Assembly: GCA_963678705.1 (NCBI GenBank)
Contig: OY783220.1
Location: 1,819,001 to 1,883,000 of the forward strand
Length of the DNA: 64,000 bases
Source of the DNA: Panorpa germanica
Lineage: Eukaryota > Arthropoda > Insecta > Mecoptera > Panorpidae
Direction: 5' to 3'
The notes below the pieces were generated by a model. The model was not told where the DNA came from. It did no database searches and saw only the letters and a list, made by a program, of their open reading frames with translations. This document shows positions 11,150-28,580 of the stretch, piece after piece. A program made the position numbers and the translations under genes. Numbering within the stretch: position 1 is the stretch's first letter; each line of letters begins with the position of its first letter.

Positions 11150-13665
11150 AAGTCATGGACATGATAGCGAGGGCAATATAAATATTGAGAAGGTAATAAG
11201 ATATAATAAAAACACCCCAAATAAACTATGAACGCCAATGTACATTTGCGACTTCAAAATGTTTACTGAGATACATATGTAGTAAAATATATATGTTAAA
11301 TATATGTGATTGTAACCTAAATTTTGCATTTGTGCTTACAGAGTAACAATAATAATAACCACCGCTTTTGTTTGTTTTTTTTATATTTCAGTTATAAATA
11401 ATATAAACAACAAAATTAATTTAAGAAACTTTTTAAATAAATAAATCACTGGGTCAAAGACTATCACTAATTTTAAAATTCCTTAGCTCAATAACAAATA
11501 TATAATATTATATTGCAGTTTTCTCACCAAACATATCTGTTAGTAAATAACATACCCAGTTACCAAATGGAATTACACCCTTTATAAATTTAAATTATAT
11601 CAAAGTTCAAATTATATTTATATAAAATCTTACATGCATATCAAAAATATTAGAGAAACTTATATTTTAAAAATAGATTAATAATAAAATAGTAAGTACA
11701 ACTAATACAAATATATAAAATATGAAATGCTTATACTTTAAATATCTTACGTACAAAGATGTTTTTATTACATTACCAGTTTTAAATATATTTTTTATAT
11801 GATTAAATTACATTATATAATTGAACGAAAAATAACAACAAAAGTAAGAAAATCAAGTAGAACTAAAGATTTAGATATGTATTAATAATTAACAATATGC
11901 AATTCCGTAATTTAAGCTGAATCTTTCGCCAACAATATATTGTTATAAATATATGGCATTATTCATGGGCATTATGCCTATTTATCAGGCGTTTCTAAAC
12001 TAAACCCTAATTTTATATACATACGTTACTGTTAACATTATTGACAACAATATAATACTGTCTAATCGGCAGATTTGTCTTTGTCATAGAAAGATTTTGT
12101 GTAAAGATCATGTTGTAATCATTGCGCCTCTTCATATCTTTCAATGATCCGTACTAAATAAGTAGAATGTCTTAAGACAGTCTTGTCTCTAATGTCCATA
12201 CAAATGATATATAAAAAATTAATTACAAAGTATTATCTCTAGCATTAGTAGCTGTAATAATAAAATCATAAAGATTTGCTAAAATCACTGATTCTAAAGA
12301 TATTATGTACTTTATAACAAATACGAGTTGCTAAGCTCAAATCCGATTCTGATACACCTAATACAATTCATTAAAATACTATAGTTTCTTTTAATACCAT
12401 TATTACTGCAGAATAAGGGCCCTCAAACTGTTTAAAAGTTTGGGTCCCCGTTTTACACCGTTGTATGTAATATAACATATTATTTAGAGAATTATATATA
12501 ATATACAATAACATGTAAGTAATATTTTAGTTAAACCACGTAAGTACATATACTACTCACAACTTTTCATATTTCGAGGGAAATTCATTTTAAAAAAATA
12601 TTTTTTCATGAATGGACCCCAATTGCACCTGTTTCACAGTTATTTAAATAAATAATATTACAATTATTATCTACAAGTATATTTAATAATTAGACCTAGT
12701 TGTAGATGTTATTTACCTTTTAAAAAATTATTTTTCTAAATAGTAGGAAGCTGCAATTTAATTTGTATTGGTAATATGGATTAGATGCTAAATATTCACA
12801 GTCAAAATTTTATGCATTACTTTCACAAATGTAAATATTAAAACAAATAACTATAATTATATAAATCTGAATAAAATAATAAATAATATAGCTGTAAATA
12901 CTCTTTTAAAATGGCGGAATGTAATGTCATACTATCAAAATAATCTTGCATAATTGTGAACAAAATCTAAAAGGTTGTTTGTATATTATGCTTTATCATG
13001 AGACATAATTATAATTTAAATATATTATTCTTAACAGACAGATCTCACTAAAAAATTGTACCACTTTGAAACACAACTTTAAATATAAATATTGATTTCG
13101 TGTTCTTTAGATTTCTTTCTTTCAAATCAGTGGTTTTCAATAATTCATATTCCATTAAATATTACACTTTGCCATACAATACGAAGTTTAAACAAATATA
13201 ATAAACGAAAAATATAACTTTGCACTATAGGACATTTTTTATATCATTTTGTTTGATTTTCTTGCGATCATGTTTTTTATTCGAGAAAATTTCAACCAGA
13301 CCATTTGTTGACCAGAAATCTTTAGTCTTTTAAGCCATAGCATCTTGTCTTACTCTGTTATACGTTATTACAGTGTTCAACTCTTCCATAATGATTTGTG
13401 TGCTTCATCAAACCTTCACGAAAATCAAAAGTGGTTGCAAACGTTATTGAGAAACACAAAATATGATACCGCGCATAAATAGTTTTCTGAATACATTTAA
13501 AAACTAATGCACAATGATCTATATAAATAACGGTTTTTATTTTATTCTTGGTTACGTGACATATTAATTTTATTTCCATCAATCACCGCAGGTATAAAAC
13601 GATTAAAAACCACTGTTCTAAAAGATGCGTGTTTATAATATAAATAAATAAATAAAATATTTAAT
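11150..13665. other. AT-rich intergenic region, including the 3' side of HPS4
   Basis: No ORF or motif here looks coding on either strand. The part nearest 13665 is the presumed 3' UTR of the minus-strand HPS4 gene. The rest is low-complexity AT-rich DNA. Confidence 0.5.
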
Positions 13666-16600
13666 TTAAAGTAATATAATTGCATGGTCCCGTTCAAGAC
13701 GTCTTCTTGCACGTAAAGGTACTGTTCCCATTAGATCTGCCGGAGTCGGTAGTCCTGCATGACTTCCAGCAGTTTGTTGATAATATACTTCTGCTTTTCC
13801 ACATTGATAGCCGTATAGTATACTTTCATCATTCCTGTTTTAAAATAATAATAAAATCAAATAGATTAAAGAATTCTAAAACCAAAAACCAAACCCAAAC
13901 CAAAGTAATGGTTTAACGTACCTTAATACCATCTCGACAACATTTCCTTGTTTAGCAAAATCTTTATGCATATGACCTAACGCCATCATTTCCTGAGGAC
14001 CCCAAGGTCCACCTTTCCATAGTGTATCCCATTCAGGATCAACGCATAAGAAGCTATATCCTCCATTCCCTCCTAAACCAGTGTCAGATGCTCCCAGGCT
14101 ATCTGCTAAATGAGTTTCAAGTCGTGGTAGACGGCCAATACTTGTTTCCCACTACATTAAAAAGAAATCAGTAATCATTATTGCGACTACATTAAAAAAT
14201 TGTACTACACTATAACTTTCATAGCATGACTTTAAAATTATGTCAAATTGTATATAAATAAGTCGTATGTACTATGTACCTGTGTTTCATATAAACTGTT
14301 ATGTACCTTAGTCTAGCAGCTGTTCAAATTTTGTGCAACTGTGCTATATATACAATACAACCGCTGAATGTCATGGAATGAAATCATAATACGAAATAAA
14401 ATAACTCACCATAGTATGTATTAAATCAGGATCTTGTCCTGCTTTGTCTTCAAGTATTAACATCATCGTCATATTCTGCTGACCACAAACAAATAACTCC
14501 ACTCTTTGCAATCCCTCAGAATCTTCAATTGCATCAGCAGATAAACCTTTTTCTTGTGGTTTATCTTCCTGTATAATTATTGATTTTCGTTTTGATTCAC
14601 TTGGAGTAAAAGGAAATTCTCTAAATTCGCACGGTGTATTATCTCTGCTACAGAAGCCACTCGATTTTTCATCCATTGCTAGAATACTTAATTTACTCAT
14701 TAAAGGAGTTAAAGGTATTCCACCTAAATTCCTTCGCCTAATTGGAGAATCAAAAAGGTTTGAACATTCTGACTGTGTACGTTTCCTAGAGAGCTCCTCT
14801 TCTACAGCTGGATCTGTAGTAAGTGATTTTAACGGTAAACTTAATTTTCTGCGATTAATTGGCGTGATGGGTGTTTTGGCATCTGTTTCTGTTTTCTTAC
14901 CAGTAACACTTAGCTCATTATTTTCATCGGAAATGGTATTTTCTTTACTTAAAACAATGTCATTGAACAGTTCATCTTCGTTATCTTCTGATGTTTCAAA
15001 CTTTTCCTTATTTTCATTTGACATTTCATTTGCTTGTTCTTTTTTAGGAAATGATATCATTTCAGAATCAAATCCTTCTAAATTCGTAGTATCAGATATA
15101 TCATTAGAACACATATCGCTATTATCGAAGCTATTAGTAAAATTTAATTGTCGATAATGGCATTCTAGGTACTCTTCAAATAAAGATCTCGACAAAGGTA
15201 ATCCATCATTAGTAAAAACAGGAAAACTGGGATCTGTTATTGTATTATATATCTTTTTACCAAATGTAAATTCATTTTCGTTTGGACTATCATAATCATC
15301 TGCACATTCGTTTAATTTACTTAAACCAATTCCATAAGCTCTCATTGAAAAACGTTTTGACAATTTCTTCATTTTATCTTCGAGGTCTGATAAACTTGCA
15401 CGTCTTTTATTTTTAAATGGATTTATAAAGAAATCAGAAGTTATTTTTAATTTTTCTAAAGCCGCTTCATAAGTAAAGTTACTTTTCAAATTTTCATTTT
15501 TTATTTTAGATGCTGTATCAGCTATTTGTTTATTTTCTTCTTGGTCCCCACAAATTGATAGTGCTCGGCCATACAACACTTTATTCAATTCTGTCATTGG
15601 AGTTGAACAAACACTTGTTTGACCTTTAAATTCAGGAATTGCGTCATCATCGTCAAGTTTAGCGGTACAAAATCCAGATTCTGGAATATCCCGTGATGTC
15701 ATATTTTTAAATCGAAGTGGTAAGTGCGTAGGCCTATTAAATTGTCTTGTTGGCAATACAGGATTTGCATTAATTATTTCATTATTAACTATATTTGCGT
15801 CTTGATTAGATTTAATATTAGACTGCTTGAAAGTAGCTTCGTGTTCTGTATCTTCTTCTGGTACCGTAGAGAATATTATTGATTTATCTCGCTTCATACT
15901 CGAAATTACAGGCTCCTTTGTTAACTTTTGTAATGAGTTCTGCAAATACGAATTAAAAATGTGATATGCCTCTTATTTGTTAAAACGAAAAGCTGTTAAT
16001 ATTTTAAGTATGATTTATGTAAAAATTGTATATAAATAATACGTAAATTATCTGTAATATGTGATATGGTTTATGTACATATATATGTAAAAAAAACATA
16101 ACTAATTAGGTTCTCATAATAAATCACACTATTGTAACTAGCTATTAAAAACCGAAAACTATAATTAATCATCATACCTTTTTGTTAGATTTTTGCTGTG
16201 AACTTAACAGTTTCCTTGCTTTTTCATTTTCTTCAATTAATTTCTTATATTCACTTATATCAACATACACAACAAGTATTTGGACATCAACTGGTAGATG
16301 GAAATCGACAGTCACATTTTCAGCAGGTGATTTAATACGATGCGGATCTGTTATTACAAGTCGTTTCGTTAAAGCAGACGTCAATTGTGTAGCAACAACT
16401 CTAAAAATATACTTCTTTATTAAATAATTGAAACTAGCTAGCCAGATTTATTTTGTTAAATTTTTGTTGTATAAAAATAACAATCTTACTTATTTTGATA
16501 CAAGATAGCTCCGCCTAAGACACCTTTTGTTTGCTGACAACTCTGAAGAGTTTGCATTGCTTCCAAGAATACACTACTGCCGCTCTAAAAGGTGTTAAGA

Positions 16601-17336
16601 AAACAAACTGATTTTATTATATTTAATTTATATAAATTATAAGCTATTATTAAAATACTATAATTTTAACTCATACTTTCGGTAGTCGAATCGTTGGAAC
16701 ACACTGGAACATGCTTCCTCCATATTGTAGAATGGGTAAATATGTTTCGAACATATGATATAGTTTATCCGGGAAATTATTATTTGTATGTTGATCACTT
16801 ACAAACTGGTTAGCTATGGTTTGTAAATCGCAATGAAAGAATTGAACAAGAGAAGTTAAAAGGTCAGCTCGATGCTCCAAAACCCAATCTGGTATATTGC
16901 GGTCTGTACCAACTGCCTGAAATATAAAATAAAATCATTGTAATTCGTTCATTGAAAATTATATATTATATTAATAGATACATAAATTTTATTATTTCAT
17001 AATTTCTTTAAAAAACTGGCAAATAATCTACCCCAATTTTTTTATAGCTATAACAAATGATTTTCAACTGAAATATAAATTTAATTCAAATGATAATGTA
17101 CTTACCAATATGTATCTTCCAAATGTTTTAATCACGAATTTTCCACTTTGTAGACTAATTATTTTTGGAGAACCAAATACATTAGATAAAAAATGTGTTG
17201 TACCCATAAGTTGACCACAAAGAGCAAGACGTTGTTGATCAGACACCCAACCTGGATGGAAATACAAAACGGCATCTGCAGGATCATCTTCCTCGGCGCG
17301 ACAAAGTTCCGTGTCGTAGACGAAAACTATCATCAT
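13666..17336 (-). CDS. HPS4: HPS4 homologue, BLOC-3 subunit
   Basis: Seven coding exons join in phase: 17336-17106, 16916-16677, 16584-16490, 16400-16178, 15939-14410, 14151-13922, 13834-13666 (905 residues). The N-terminus has the HPS4/CCZ1-type longin features: FVYDTELC, DDPADAVLYFHPG and SDQQRLALCGQL. Then come DWVLEHRADLLTSLVQFF and the GGAILYQNKVVATQL block (second longin-like strand set). A 510-residue Ser/Asp/Glu-rich exon is probably disordered, and the C-terminal region (GYSFLCVDPEWDTL) is conserved. HPS4 pairs with HPS1 as BLOC-3, the exchange factor for Rab32/Rab38 in lysosome-related organelles such as pigment granules. Start: an acceptor at 17341-17342 precedes Met-Met-Ile-Val, but the frame stays open upstream to an alternative Met at 17456. 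CCZ1 is the main alternative; the DQQ..LCGQ motif favours HPS4. Confidence 0.85.
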
Positions 17337-17456
17337 CTCTCTAAAATAATACAAATATAACTTGTTTATAATTATTAAAAAGCCTCTATGAATGGTTCTG
17401 GCAGTGAACTGCCTGGAGCCGCCATCGGACATAATGGCATTTATTAAATTCATCAT

Positions 17457-20135
<2,679 letters not shown>

Positions 20136-21695
20136 CCATGTATTCGTTTCTGCAATCTGATCAACCTTAGTATAACGGCGTTTAATATGTGTAAACCAGA
20201 CCAGTCACTCAAAGGTGCGAACGCTTTAAAAGAAATTAAATGGAAAGAAGAAAGAACCTTGATAAATATAACTAAAACAGATTTGTAAATTTCGGAAGTC
20301 TATAAACTTCTTTACGATCTTACTTCTTTATTTATTTAAGTCTTACTTATTTTATTTTATAGTCTTTTTTAACTATTCGTATAAAATTGTTTGTAGATTT
20401 CTAATAGTTTATTAAAATAATTATTTCATATACTACATAATTTTTAAATTATTCATAGGTACATTTATATATAGATACGTATATAGACTGAGAAAAATAA
20501 CACAGTAGATTTTTTTTATCAGTTGCATCACCTTTAACACATGATCATGCTGTTAATAAGAATAATTTGTTTTTTCAAGTGTTGTAGTATAAAGGAAAAT
20601 ATTTGTAACAATTTAGCCTGAATTTTCTTACCGATTGAAAGACACAGCGTTCTACAATAACACATTTTTTGTAGATAATTTATTTGCAACAAACTTATAT
20701 TATCACAATTTATGTACACTTTTCAAATTTTCTCAGTCCACAACTAAATTTAATTTTCTTCGAAATTCATTTATCCGCCATTCACATTAAACGTATGAAG
20801 AATAAATATTATATAGTCTTATTATATTAAAATCCCTATTTATAAAAAAAATTGTCATATATAATTCCAATAGTAGCTTTTAATGTTACAAAACTCTAGA
20901 ACCAAAATAGATTATATACATTTAATTCTCGTAAAATATATTTAGTTACAACTTAAAATATATTTACATGTATTTTTCAGTCATTTAATTTCCAGATTTC
21001 TTGTAGTTTTCTATATTTTTTTATTACAATTGCGCAAACTAAAACCTACACTAAGTGTATACAGTAATTTACAAGTTAATAATAAAAGAACACGAATATA
21101 TTCAATATTTTTTATTGCATGATTTTATGATAAAATTTTCATTAGAACTTGTATAACGTCAATATAACAATTGTTCCATATAGAAGGTTAATCAATAGTT
21201 CACAATTGATTTGAGCTCTAATATTACATTAAGTGACCTCCAGTACAAAAATCTGAAGTAAGGACCAATGCTGTTTTTATTGAATTTATTTTTTCATTAT
21301 AGTCATAAATTATTTCCAAAATCAGATTTGCTTGTTTTCAAAAGAAATTACAGAATGTAGATACAACCCAAGATGTTATAGCAAGTAGCAATAAAAACAC
21401 TAAAAAGAAAAATATATTTTAATAAAACTATTTCCTTCAGGTAAAAAAGGGATATTATTTGATGTCATGTTGTTTTAAGAATTAATACATTTTCTTATTA
21501 TTTTATAGAAATAACAACTTTATATAGAAAATCTTCTGAGATTCAGTATATTTTTAATGCTGTGCATTTGTTATTGAACAGCAAACTGAATTTTTTCATA
21601 TCAAATGATATATGATTATTTTCTAAATACTAATAAATCTTACTAGTATTTTCCAACATGTATAATATGTGGAAGTGTTGAATTATTCCATTGTA
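20136..21695. other. Convergent 3' region between TRIAP1 and C1QBP
   Basis: AT-rich, with no coding signal. It contains the 3' UTRs of the two tail-to-tail genes; a plus-strand AATAAA near 20799 is a candidate poly(A) signal for TRIAP1. Confidence 0.45.
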
Positions 21696-23707
21696 TTATT
21701 TAGCTGCTGGAGCCGATGTGCCGGCGGTAAACTTTGAAAGCCCTTCCAATAATCCAACGTATGCAGAATGTTCATAAACTGTACTAAAGTCGGCTACCTT
21801 TTCTACAAATTCATTTGTGATCCCTTTCTCTTCCAAAAGATTCATCAGAAGGTCGTATAAATACTGAAATTATTGTTATATTAAGAAATAGCAATATTAT
21901 CAAACTCATTTATTGTCTTATTCCTTATCTTACCCCATCTAAAACATCTCCAGCAACTGCGTATGTCTTATCGTTCCATTCACCTTCATAAATTGTTACT
22001 TCGTCGATTCCAAAAACATCATCTGAAACAAAGAAATTAATTTGATATCAAATTTTAAATTAAAAAAAACTATTAATATAGAGTAAATAATACTAACTGT
22101 ATGACCCAGTCTGTCCGGTAGATTCTGGTTCTTGCATAAAGGAACAGGTAAAAGACAATGTTCGACCTCCACGAATTATATCAACTTCAAATGTCGGTCT
22201 GCTCTTCATCTCCGCAAAATCTGGTTTTGTTTGATCAGGGTCAACATGAGCATCTCCTTCAGCATCGACGGTGTGATTAACATTAAAGCAAACGTTAATG
22301 CTAAAACGTAAAAAAAATGCAGTAAGTATTAGAATGTTCTCAGTTCTGACTCTGTTTAAATTAACAAGTTGAGCCCCACGTTGAATTTATTTTATGTCTG
22401 TGCAACCAATATTCGGAGCTGTTTCTTTATCAGAACTATTATTTGTGGTTAATTAGTTATAAATTATGTGATTTTCATAAGTTCTATCTTTTTATCTTTA
22501 TTTCATTGCAAGCAAAGAAATCTTTTATTATATGAAATATTAAAATGGTTTTCGATTGTAAGTAACTACTCGCTAGACACTCAGATGTGTGCACTTAAGT
22601 TTGTCTAATATAAATACCGCCTTACACTATCTGTTTCATTGTAATTACAATCCTAAAATTACCTTTTCTCGAATTAATAGATCAAAAAAAAATCCGTAAG
22701 ATGTTTTACAGAATAAAAAAACCATTATTGGAACAAGTTCTAATGCGAAACAACTCAATAGCAAGGTGCACTTTATCATAAGCTAAAATGTTTAGTTTTA
22801 TGTTTATCATTACACCACTGTACTGAGAGTATATTATATATCTATCGTTTTTCCTTCTCAACTATCATGTACATGACATAGTAAACACAAAGATGCACAA
22901 ATAAACACCAGCCGCAACATATTATGAATAGGGTCATATGAAATACATCGATACAGTGGTGTAATTGATAAACATAAAAGTAGAAACATTCTCTCTTGCT
23001 CAAGTGTGTTCCGCGCGAAGAAATGCCATTACACCATACTGAAACAGTAGGAAGTTGCAAGTAGTTTGTACGAGTAAGTTCGGATGGAACATACAACGCA
23101 GGTGACAACGTAGGACTTAAGAATATTTAAAAATTAGCTTACCATTCAATATCATTTTGTTTCGTCAATGTGACTTCGGCGCCATCCAACTTAACTTTAA
23201 AACCGTCGACATTAGCTGGAATATTCTTTACTTTTTGTGCTTTTCTTTCTGCAACAATTTCTTCGCTCAAAAATTCAACAAGTTCTCGTTCGCCTATAAG
23301 AAATTTACAGTTATGAAGGGTATAGTGTATGTATTTTTTTTAGATAAAAGAGATGTGGTAAAAACAAAAGACAAATTATTACAGTAAATGAAAATAAGTA
23401 ATAATTAAATACCATAAATGTATATGACGTAACAAAAGGTGTTTACATCTATATAACCTATAAAAATGGAAAATTCCAAATTTGATCGCTTACCTTTTGT
23501 GTGTAATCTTTGAATTCCACATCCACATGAACATGTAAAGGTGGGTTTTTGTATCAACAAAGAATTGTTTCCATCAGAAACAGAACGTAAATTACACATG
23601 TTCCATAGAGACCTGGTATATAGTTGGTTATTGGCTGAATTTCTCATTGGACTTGCCAATAATTTTAAAAAGGAAACTTTAAATGCTGCTTTCACAATTC
23701 CGTTCAT
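21696..23707 (-). CDS. C1QBP: C1QBP/p32 (MAM33 family), mitochondrial matrix protein
   Basis: Five exons in phase: 23707-23494, 23293-23143, 22300-22098, 22022-21934, 21863-21696 (274 residues, near the 282 of human p32). The first exon is a basic, Ser-rich mitochondrial presequence. The mature part starts near HTKGERELVEFLSEEI, continues with the acidic strand ECINVCFNVNHTVD, the RPTFEVDIIRGGRTLSFTCSF core, DEVTIYEGEWN, and the long C-terminal helix YLYDLLMNLLEEKGI...YVGLLEGLSKF. MAM33 proteins form acidic doughnut trimers in the matrix that support mitoribosome function and translation. The last residues are TSAPAAK. Confidence 0.95.
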
Positions 23708-25303
23708 TTTAATGATTATTATATTATATTTTTTAAAAACAAATGATGAAATATAAAACTAAATTGATACCGGCACAACGAACGAACACTGCTTTTACAC
23801 GCCTTCTGGATGTTACTAGCGGCCACAAAAAACGGTAGATAACTTAAGTTGAAAAGTTGAAAAATAACTGATATCAAATAACTGATGTCAACGAAATTTT
23901 GATAAAAGAAAATATTTGAAGGAACTTGTAAAGTGTAGATTTTAACTCAGATTACTTGAATATTTTTATTTAAAAAATGCATATAAATACCGGAAGTACA
24001 GTGGTGTTTGTACTAAATTGTGATTTGGTAACCAAATTTAAACTATATCTTACTCATTGTTTTATATTTTCCATTTTTATATTATTTGCTTAAAGAATTT
24101 TTACCAAAATTTAATCAGGAATTTTAATGTTCAACTTTTTTTATTTGTTTTTTTTTTCTTAATAAGAGAACTTTAATTATAATGTGAACTTTAATTTGTA
24201 TTTTTTTTTTATGTTAAACTAAAAACAAGAAGATCTGATGTTAAAAATACAAACAATTGCAAACTTTTTATTAATAAAAATAAAGTAATTTGTTATTTGA
24301 ATATCTAACGTTAATATTCAATCTATTATAACTATAAACTAGAAAAAAATGATGATTAAATAATGTTTCTAACCGATTAAATAAAAGCATACATATATAA
24401 CATGTAGTAATAGTTTCAGATTATATGTACAGCAAATTAGTTTATTTACGTAAAACATTTATATGCGTCTTTTTCCAAGGATGTTTTTAATTAATATATA
24501 AGATACCTGCTATATGTATTTGTCAATGCACCTTATACTACCGTCTCCATATACAAAACTCGCAAAAATGATGTTTAAAAGAATAACCCAATAATCCGAG
24601 CATAATGTCTGTTGAAATACGACAATTATACACGAATGATTGTGTTATTCAATTAATAAAATAAATCGACTACGAAGTTACTGTTATGGCCTCGGTGCTC
24701 TTGTCTTTCACAGTTCATCCAATGTGCCGAGCATAATATCAGTTTTTAATATCGATATTATGCACCACCCATTGGAGACACCGCGAAGACTTCATGAATA
24801 TATTTTTCACAATAAAATATTTAATATAAGAGATTATTTATGTAAGAAAAATTAAATGATACTGAAAATATGTAGTCCACTATATTAATATATAATAATG
24901 TATCCCCTCCAAATTAGTATTTTAAAATGTAATTTTATTGTCATTTCTGATATGCATTGATTTTATAGTTACTTGATACTTCGATTAGTACTTTTCAATT
25001 GGTTTGAAACACGTTTATTCACGCGGTTAAAATGTTGTCATCATTCGTCGATAGGGACGACTTTGTGTTATTTTGACAGTTCGCTACTTGTATTTTAATT
25101 TTTGTTATTGATATTAAAATGAATTTCAAAATAGTAAAAAAGTATTATTTGTTGCGTGTTTTATCTCAGTTAATTTAATTTTATTTGATATAATACTAAT
25201 TTTAATACAACAAGCTTGTTATAATAAGGTTAGTGTATATGTAAGTATGTTTATCTAAAGCATAACCTAAAATAATTATATTTTTGAGCAGAATATTTTA
25301 AGT
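23708..25303. other. Divergent promoter region between C1QBP and ZCCHC4
   Basis: AT-rich, about 1.6 kb, with head-to-head genes on either side. No conserved element or ORF stands out. Confidence 0.45.
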
Positions 25304-28300
25304 ATGAACCCAGAAAAGATATCAGGCATTGAAGTAGTAACAGGGGATTTAAGCCTTCATCCGAAATGTGCCCATGGTCCAACTTTGTTATTCAGTCGCG
25401 TTATTGATTCCAAAGGAACGAAACGGAGATTTTTTGCATGCTCTGCAAGTCGTGATAGGCGAGGTTGTCCATTTTTTTTATGGGCTAATGAAGAAAACGT
25501 ATTTGTTAAGAATAAAGATGTTTCGGAAATGGAAAGACAAAAGTTGATGCCAAAGATTGATCATCAGAAGTGTTTCCTTCAATTGAATAAGGTGGTTTTC
25601 TTGCTATAAATTTCTAAAAATAGTTAATATAATTAAAATAAATCAGCAAAAATTGTATTTATTTTTCGATCAGCAAAGTATTTAAAGTTTCGATCAGTAC
25701 ATATGAATCGAAACTTTAATTTTTTTCTGTTAATGACTTTTTAAGTGACGTGTTACAAAAAGTTTATAACATTTGATTATTGTAAACGTATTGTGCATGT
25801 ATGTATGCTTCTGCAAAATGCTAATAATTTGCTTAGTAAATAAGTGAACAGTGGAAATAATGTAATTGGAGAAGCGTTAAAGTAAAACAATGGTAATGTT
25901 AATTTGAATAATTTTAATTACATTAAATATTTTTTAGAATAGGATCTGTTTATTCTATTTGTTATTTTATAATACAATGGAAATTTCTTGAAATATTTTT
26001 CAGTTAATAAACTGAAAATTCTTCAGTTATTTCATTTAAGTATATTAAATTTAATAAATAACAAATATATTTACTGTAATATACATTTTATTTATAACTA
26101 ATTCAATAATAATATAGTCAATCATTCATTTTCAGATAAGGAACACATCTCCTAACAATCGATGTTATTGCCATTCCTGTAACGTTTTGGTCACTTTGAA
26201 TGAATTAAATAAGCACGACAATCATAATTTGGTTAAAGGTATAACTGATAATGTCTTAAGGAGATCATCAGAGTTGCTATTTCCATTAAATAATAATAAA
26301 AAGGAAGCCCAGTATTTATTTTCAAAAACTTCTGTTGAATTTATTGTTTCAATGCTTTTTAATCTTTCGTACAAGTAAGTTTTAACTGGTGGGTTGTGTT
26401 GTTTTATAGAAAATATGAAATATACCTTAGATTTTTTTTTGTCAGATTATAAGTTTTGGTATAGTCATTTTAATTCTTCTCTTTAAGGCATATACCTTTA
26501 TTAGACTAATCATATTTTGTCTTTCGATGTTTATAGAACTTTATAGAAATATAAAAGTAATTTGTATTTTTATTTTTAGGCATGTAATATGTGTTGGTGC
26601 ACCAAGAATACATGAGCATTTGCAGAACCTAATAGCGGAATCAAATAATACTAATTGTTCAAGTATACTTATGGATATAGATCGACGTCATCATATTTTT
26701 AATGGTCCTCTAGAATTCTGCTGGTATAATTCCTTTAACAATCACTTTTTTACTGATACAGGAAAATCTGTATTCAACGACTTTTTACAAACGAATGGGT
26801 AAGGTATATTTAAAATAAAATTTAATATATAGTACTTGAGTAAGTGTTAAAATATAGATTTTCTTAGGGGAGACGGAGTTTGTGTAATAACAGATCCACC
26901 ATTTGGGGGACGGTTAGAACCACTTGCTGCAACTCTGAAAACGATATCTATCCAATATAAAAAAGTTAACAGCACGAATAATATATTACCTATTTTTGTG
27001 GTCATGCCCTATTTTATGGAACCTTGGATTAAAAATACGTTGCCGGATTTCAATATGTGTGATTATAAGGTAAAATAAGGTTCAAATAAGTTAACTTATA
27101 TTTGATGTAGAATACATTGAATAATTTTTATGTTATTTATCTATCATATATCTTGCAGATAACATATGACAACCACTCTCAATACGGAGAAGGAGGTAAT
27201 TCAAGAAAGCAAGGCAGCCCTGTTAGATTATTTACAAATATTCATTTAAGGTTGGTGAATATAACTAATAATATATATTCATTTGTGTTAAATACATCAA
27301 AATTAAATTGATCACAATTTCTAGCAAAATTCAGCTGCCTAAATCTGAAGGGTATCAGTATTGTAAATTTTGTAATCGTTGGGTCTCTTTAGAGAATCGA
27401 CATTGCAAATTTTGTAATGCTTGCACGTCTAAGGACGGTCGAACATATGTTCACTGCTCTAAGTGTGAACGGTGTGTGAAGCCCACGTGGAGTCATTGTG
27501 AGGAATGTCAAAGATGCTGTTTAATTAAACATAACTGCGGAGAAGTTATTCCAAAACAGGTGCATATCCATATTTATTGCCACACACAGAGATGTTCGTT
27601 TTCAAATACATATATAAATAAGCATTACAAAAATGCAAATACAAAATAGTAAATACCTATTTTCTATTTTGTATTTAAATATCTTTTAAGAGTATAGAAT
27701 TTTATATTTTATTTGAAAACTTTTACAAACCTATTTCCTATTTGGAAAATACAAAATACTTTTTTAATTTTTGTTACTTCATAGTGTTAATCAGTAAATA
27801 TTATTTTTTTAATATAAACCTAAAACCCCACCAACATTAACACCATCTGTGATCTAAAAGTATCTGCACAATTGTCTTAATACTCCCTACTACCCCCACA
27901 TGCGACATCCAACATTTATATATTTTCATTCCTAAGTTGACATTATTTAGACATGATTGTATTAAATGTGTTGTACTTTTAACGTACAGACTAGTGCGAC
28001 ATAAACTTGCGACACTTATAAAACCCTTACTTTTGCTATTTTTAACAATTCTAGGTAGTATTTTTATGAAACAAAAATGTTTCAAAACGAAGTCGGTCTT
28101 TATCAAAGAGAATTCTCATAATTATTAAAAAAAATAACATTTATATTAGTAACATAAAGAGTATTCCATTTTCTCATTTTTTAAAATACGTATTTTGTAT
28201 TTAAATACTAACATGAAATTTATTTTTTATTTTGTATTTGAAATAGGAAAATAATGACGTATATATTTGCATTTTGTATTTAAATGCTTTTGAAAAGCAT

Positions 28301-28580
28301 TTGTGCATATCTCTGGCCACACATATGAAATATGATATATAGATTGCGTATTTAAAATGCATTTTAAAATTTTCAGAATTGTTTTCATTGCCACGAATTT
28401 GGTCACAAGAAATCTGAATGTCCGTTGATATTACAAAAAAATTTAAAACGCAAAACTGAAAACTTAGAAGATGATTGTACTAAGAAGAAGGTACAGAAAG
28501 TTATAAAACCAAGAGTAAATAAGAAGAAGTTGCGACGAGCCAGAATAAGACAGAATATGAAGAGTAGACTTGATTTGTAA
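25304..28580 (+). CDS. ZCCHC4: ZCCHC4, 28S rRNA N6-adenosine methyltransferase
   Basis: Seven exons in phase: 25304-25591, 26136-26374, 26580-26798, 26868-27069, 27159-27250, 27325-27559, 28377-28580 (492 residues). Domains in order: a GRF zinc finger (about 22-65, CAHGPTLLF...FFACSASRDRRGCPFFLW); the methyltransferase core with VICVGAPRIHEHL (SAM site), SSILMDIDRR, the FNGPLEFCWYNSFNNHFF block, and the catalytic DPPF at residues 258-261; then a Cys-rich DHHC-like cluster in exon 6 (CKFCNRWVS...CEECQRC); and a CCHC knuckle CFHCHEFGHKKSEC (427-440) followed by a Lys/Arg-rich tail. In mammals this enzyme makes a single m6A in 28S rRNA in the nucleolus. All key motifs are intact. The last intron contains a hAT MITE. 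Confidence 0.95.
27587..28315. mobile_element. hAT-type MITE in the last ZCCHC4 intron
   Basis: The 729-bp element begins CAGAGATGTTCG and ends GTGCATATCTCTG and is flanked by a perfect 8-bp duplication GCCACACA (27579-27586 and 28316-28323). TIRs starting CAGAG and 8-bp duplications are hAT hallmarks. Long AT-rich subterminal inverted repeats rich in AAATACAAAATA are present. It does not encode a transposase. Its sister at 34080-34711 is in the opposite orientation. Confidence 0.85.

Noticed and set aside
12049-12065. TAATACTGTCT, resembling the start of miR-8
   Set aside because: Only the first ten bases match and the flanks do not form the expected precursor hairpin.
14864-15157. 97-residue plus-strand ORF
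   Set aside because: Shadow of the large HPS4 exon on the other strand.
27837-28128. Overlapping ORFs on both strands (89 and 63 residues)
   Set aside because: Inside the hAT MITE; sister copy lacks them.
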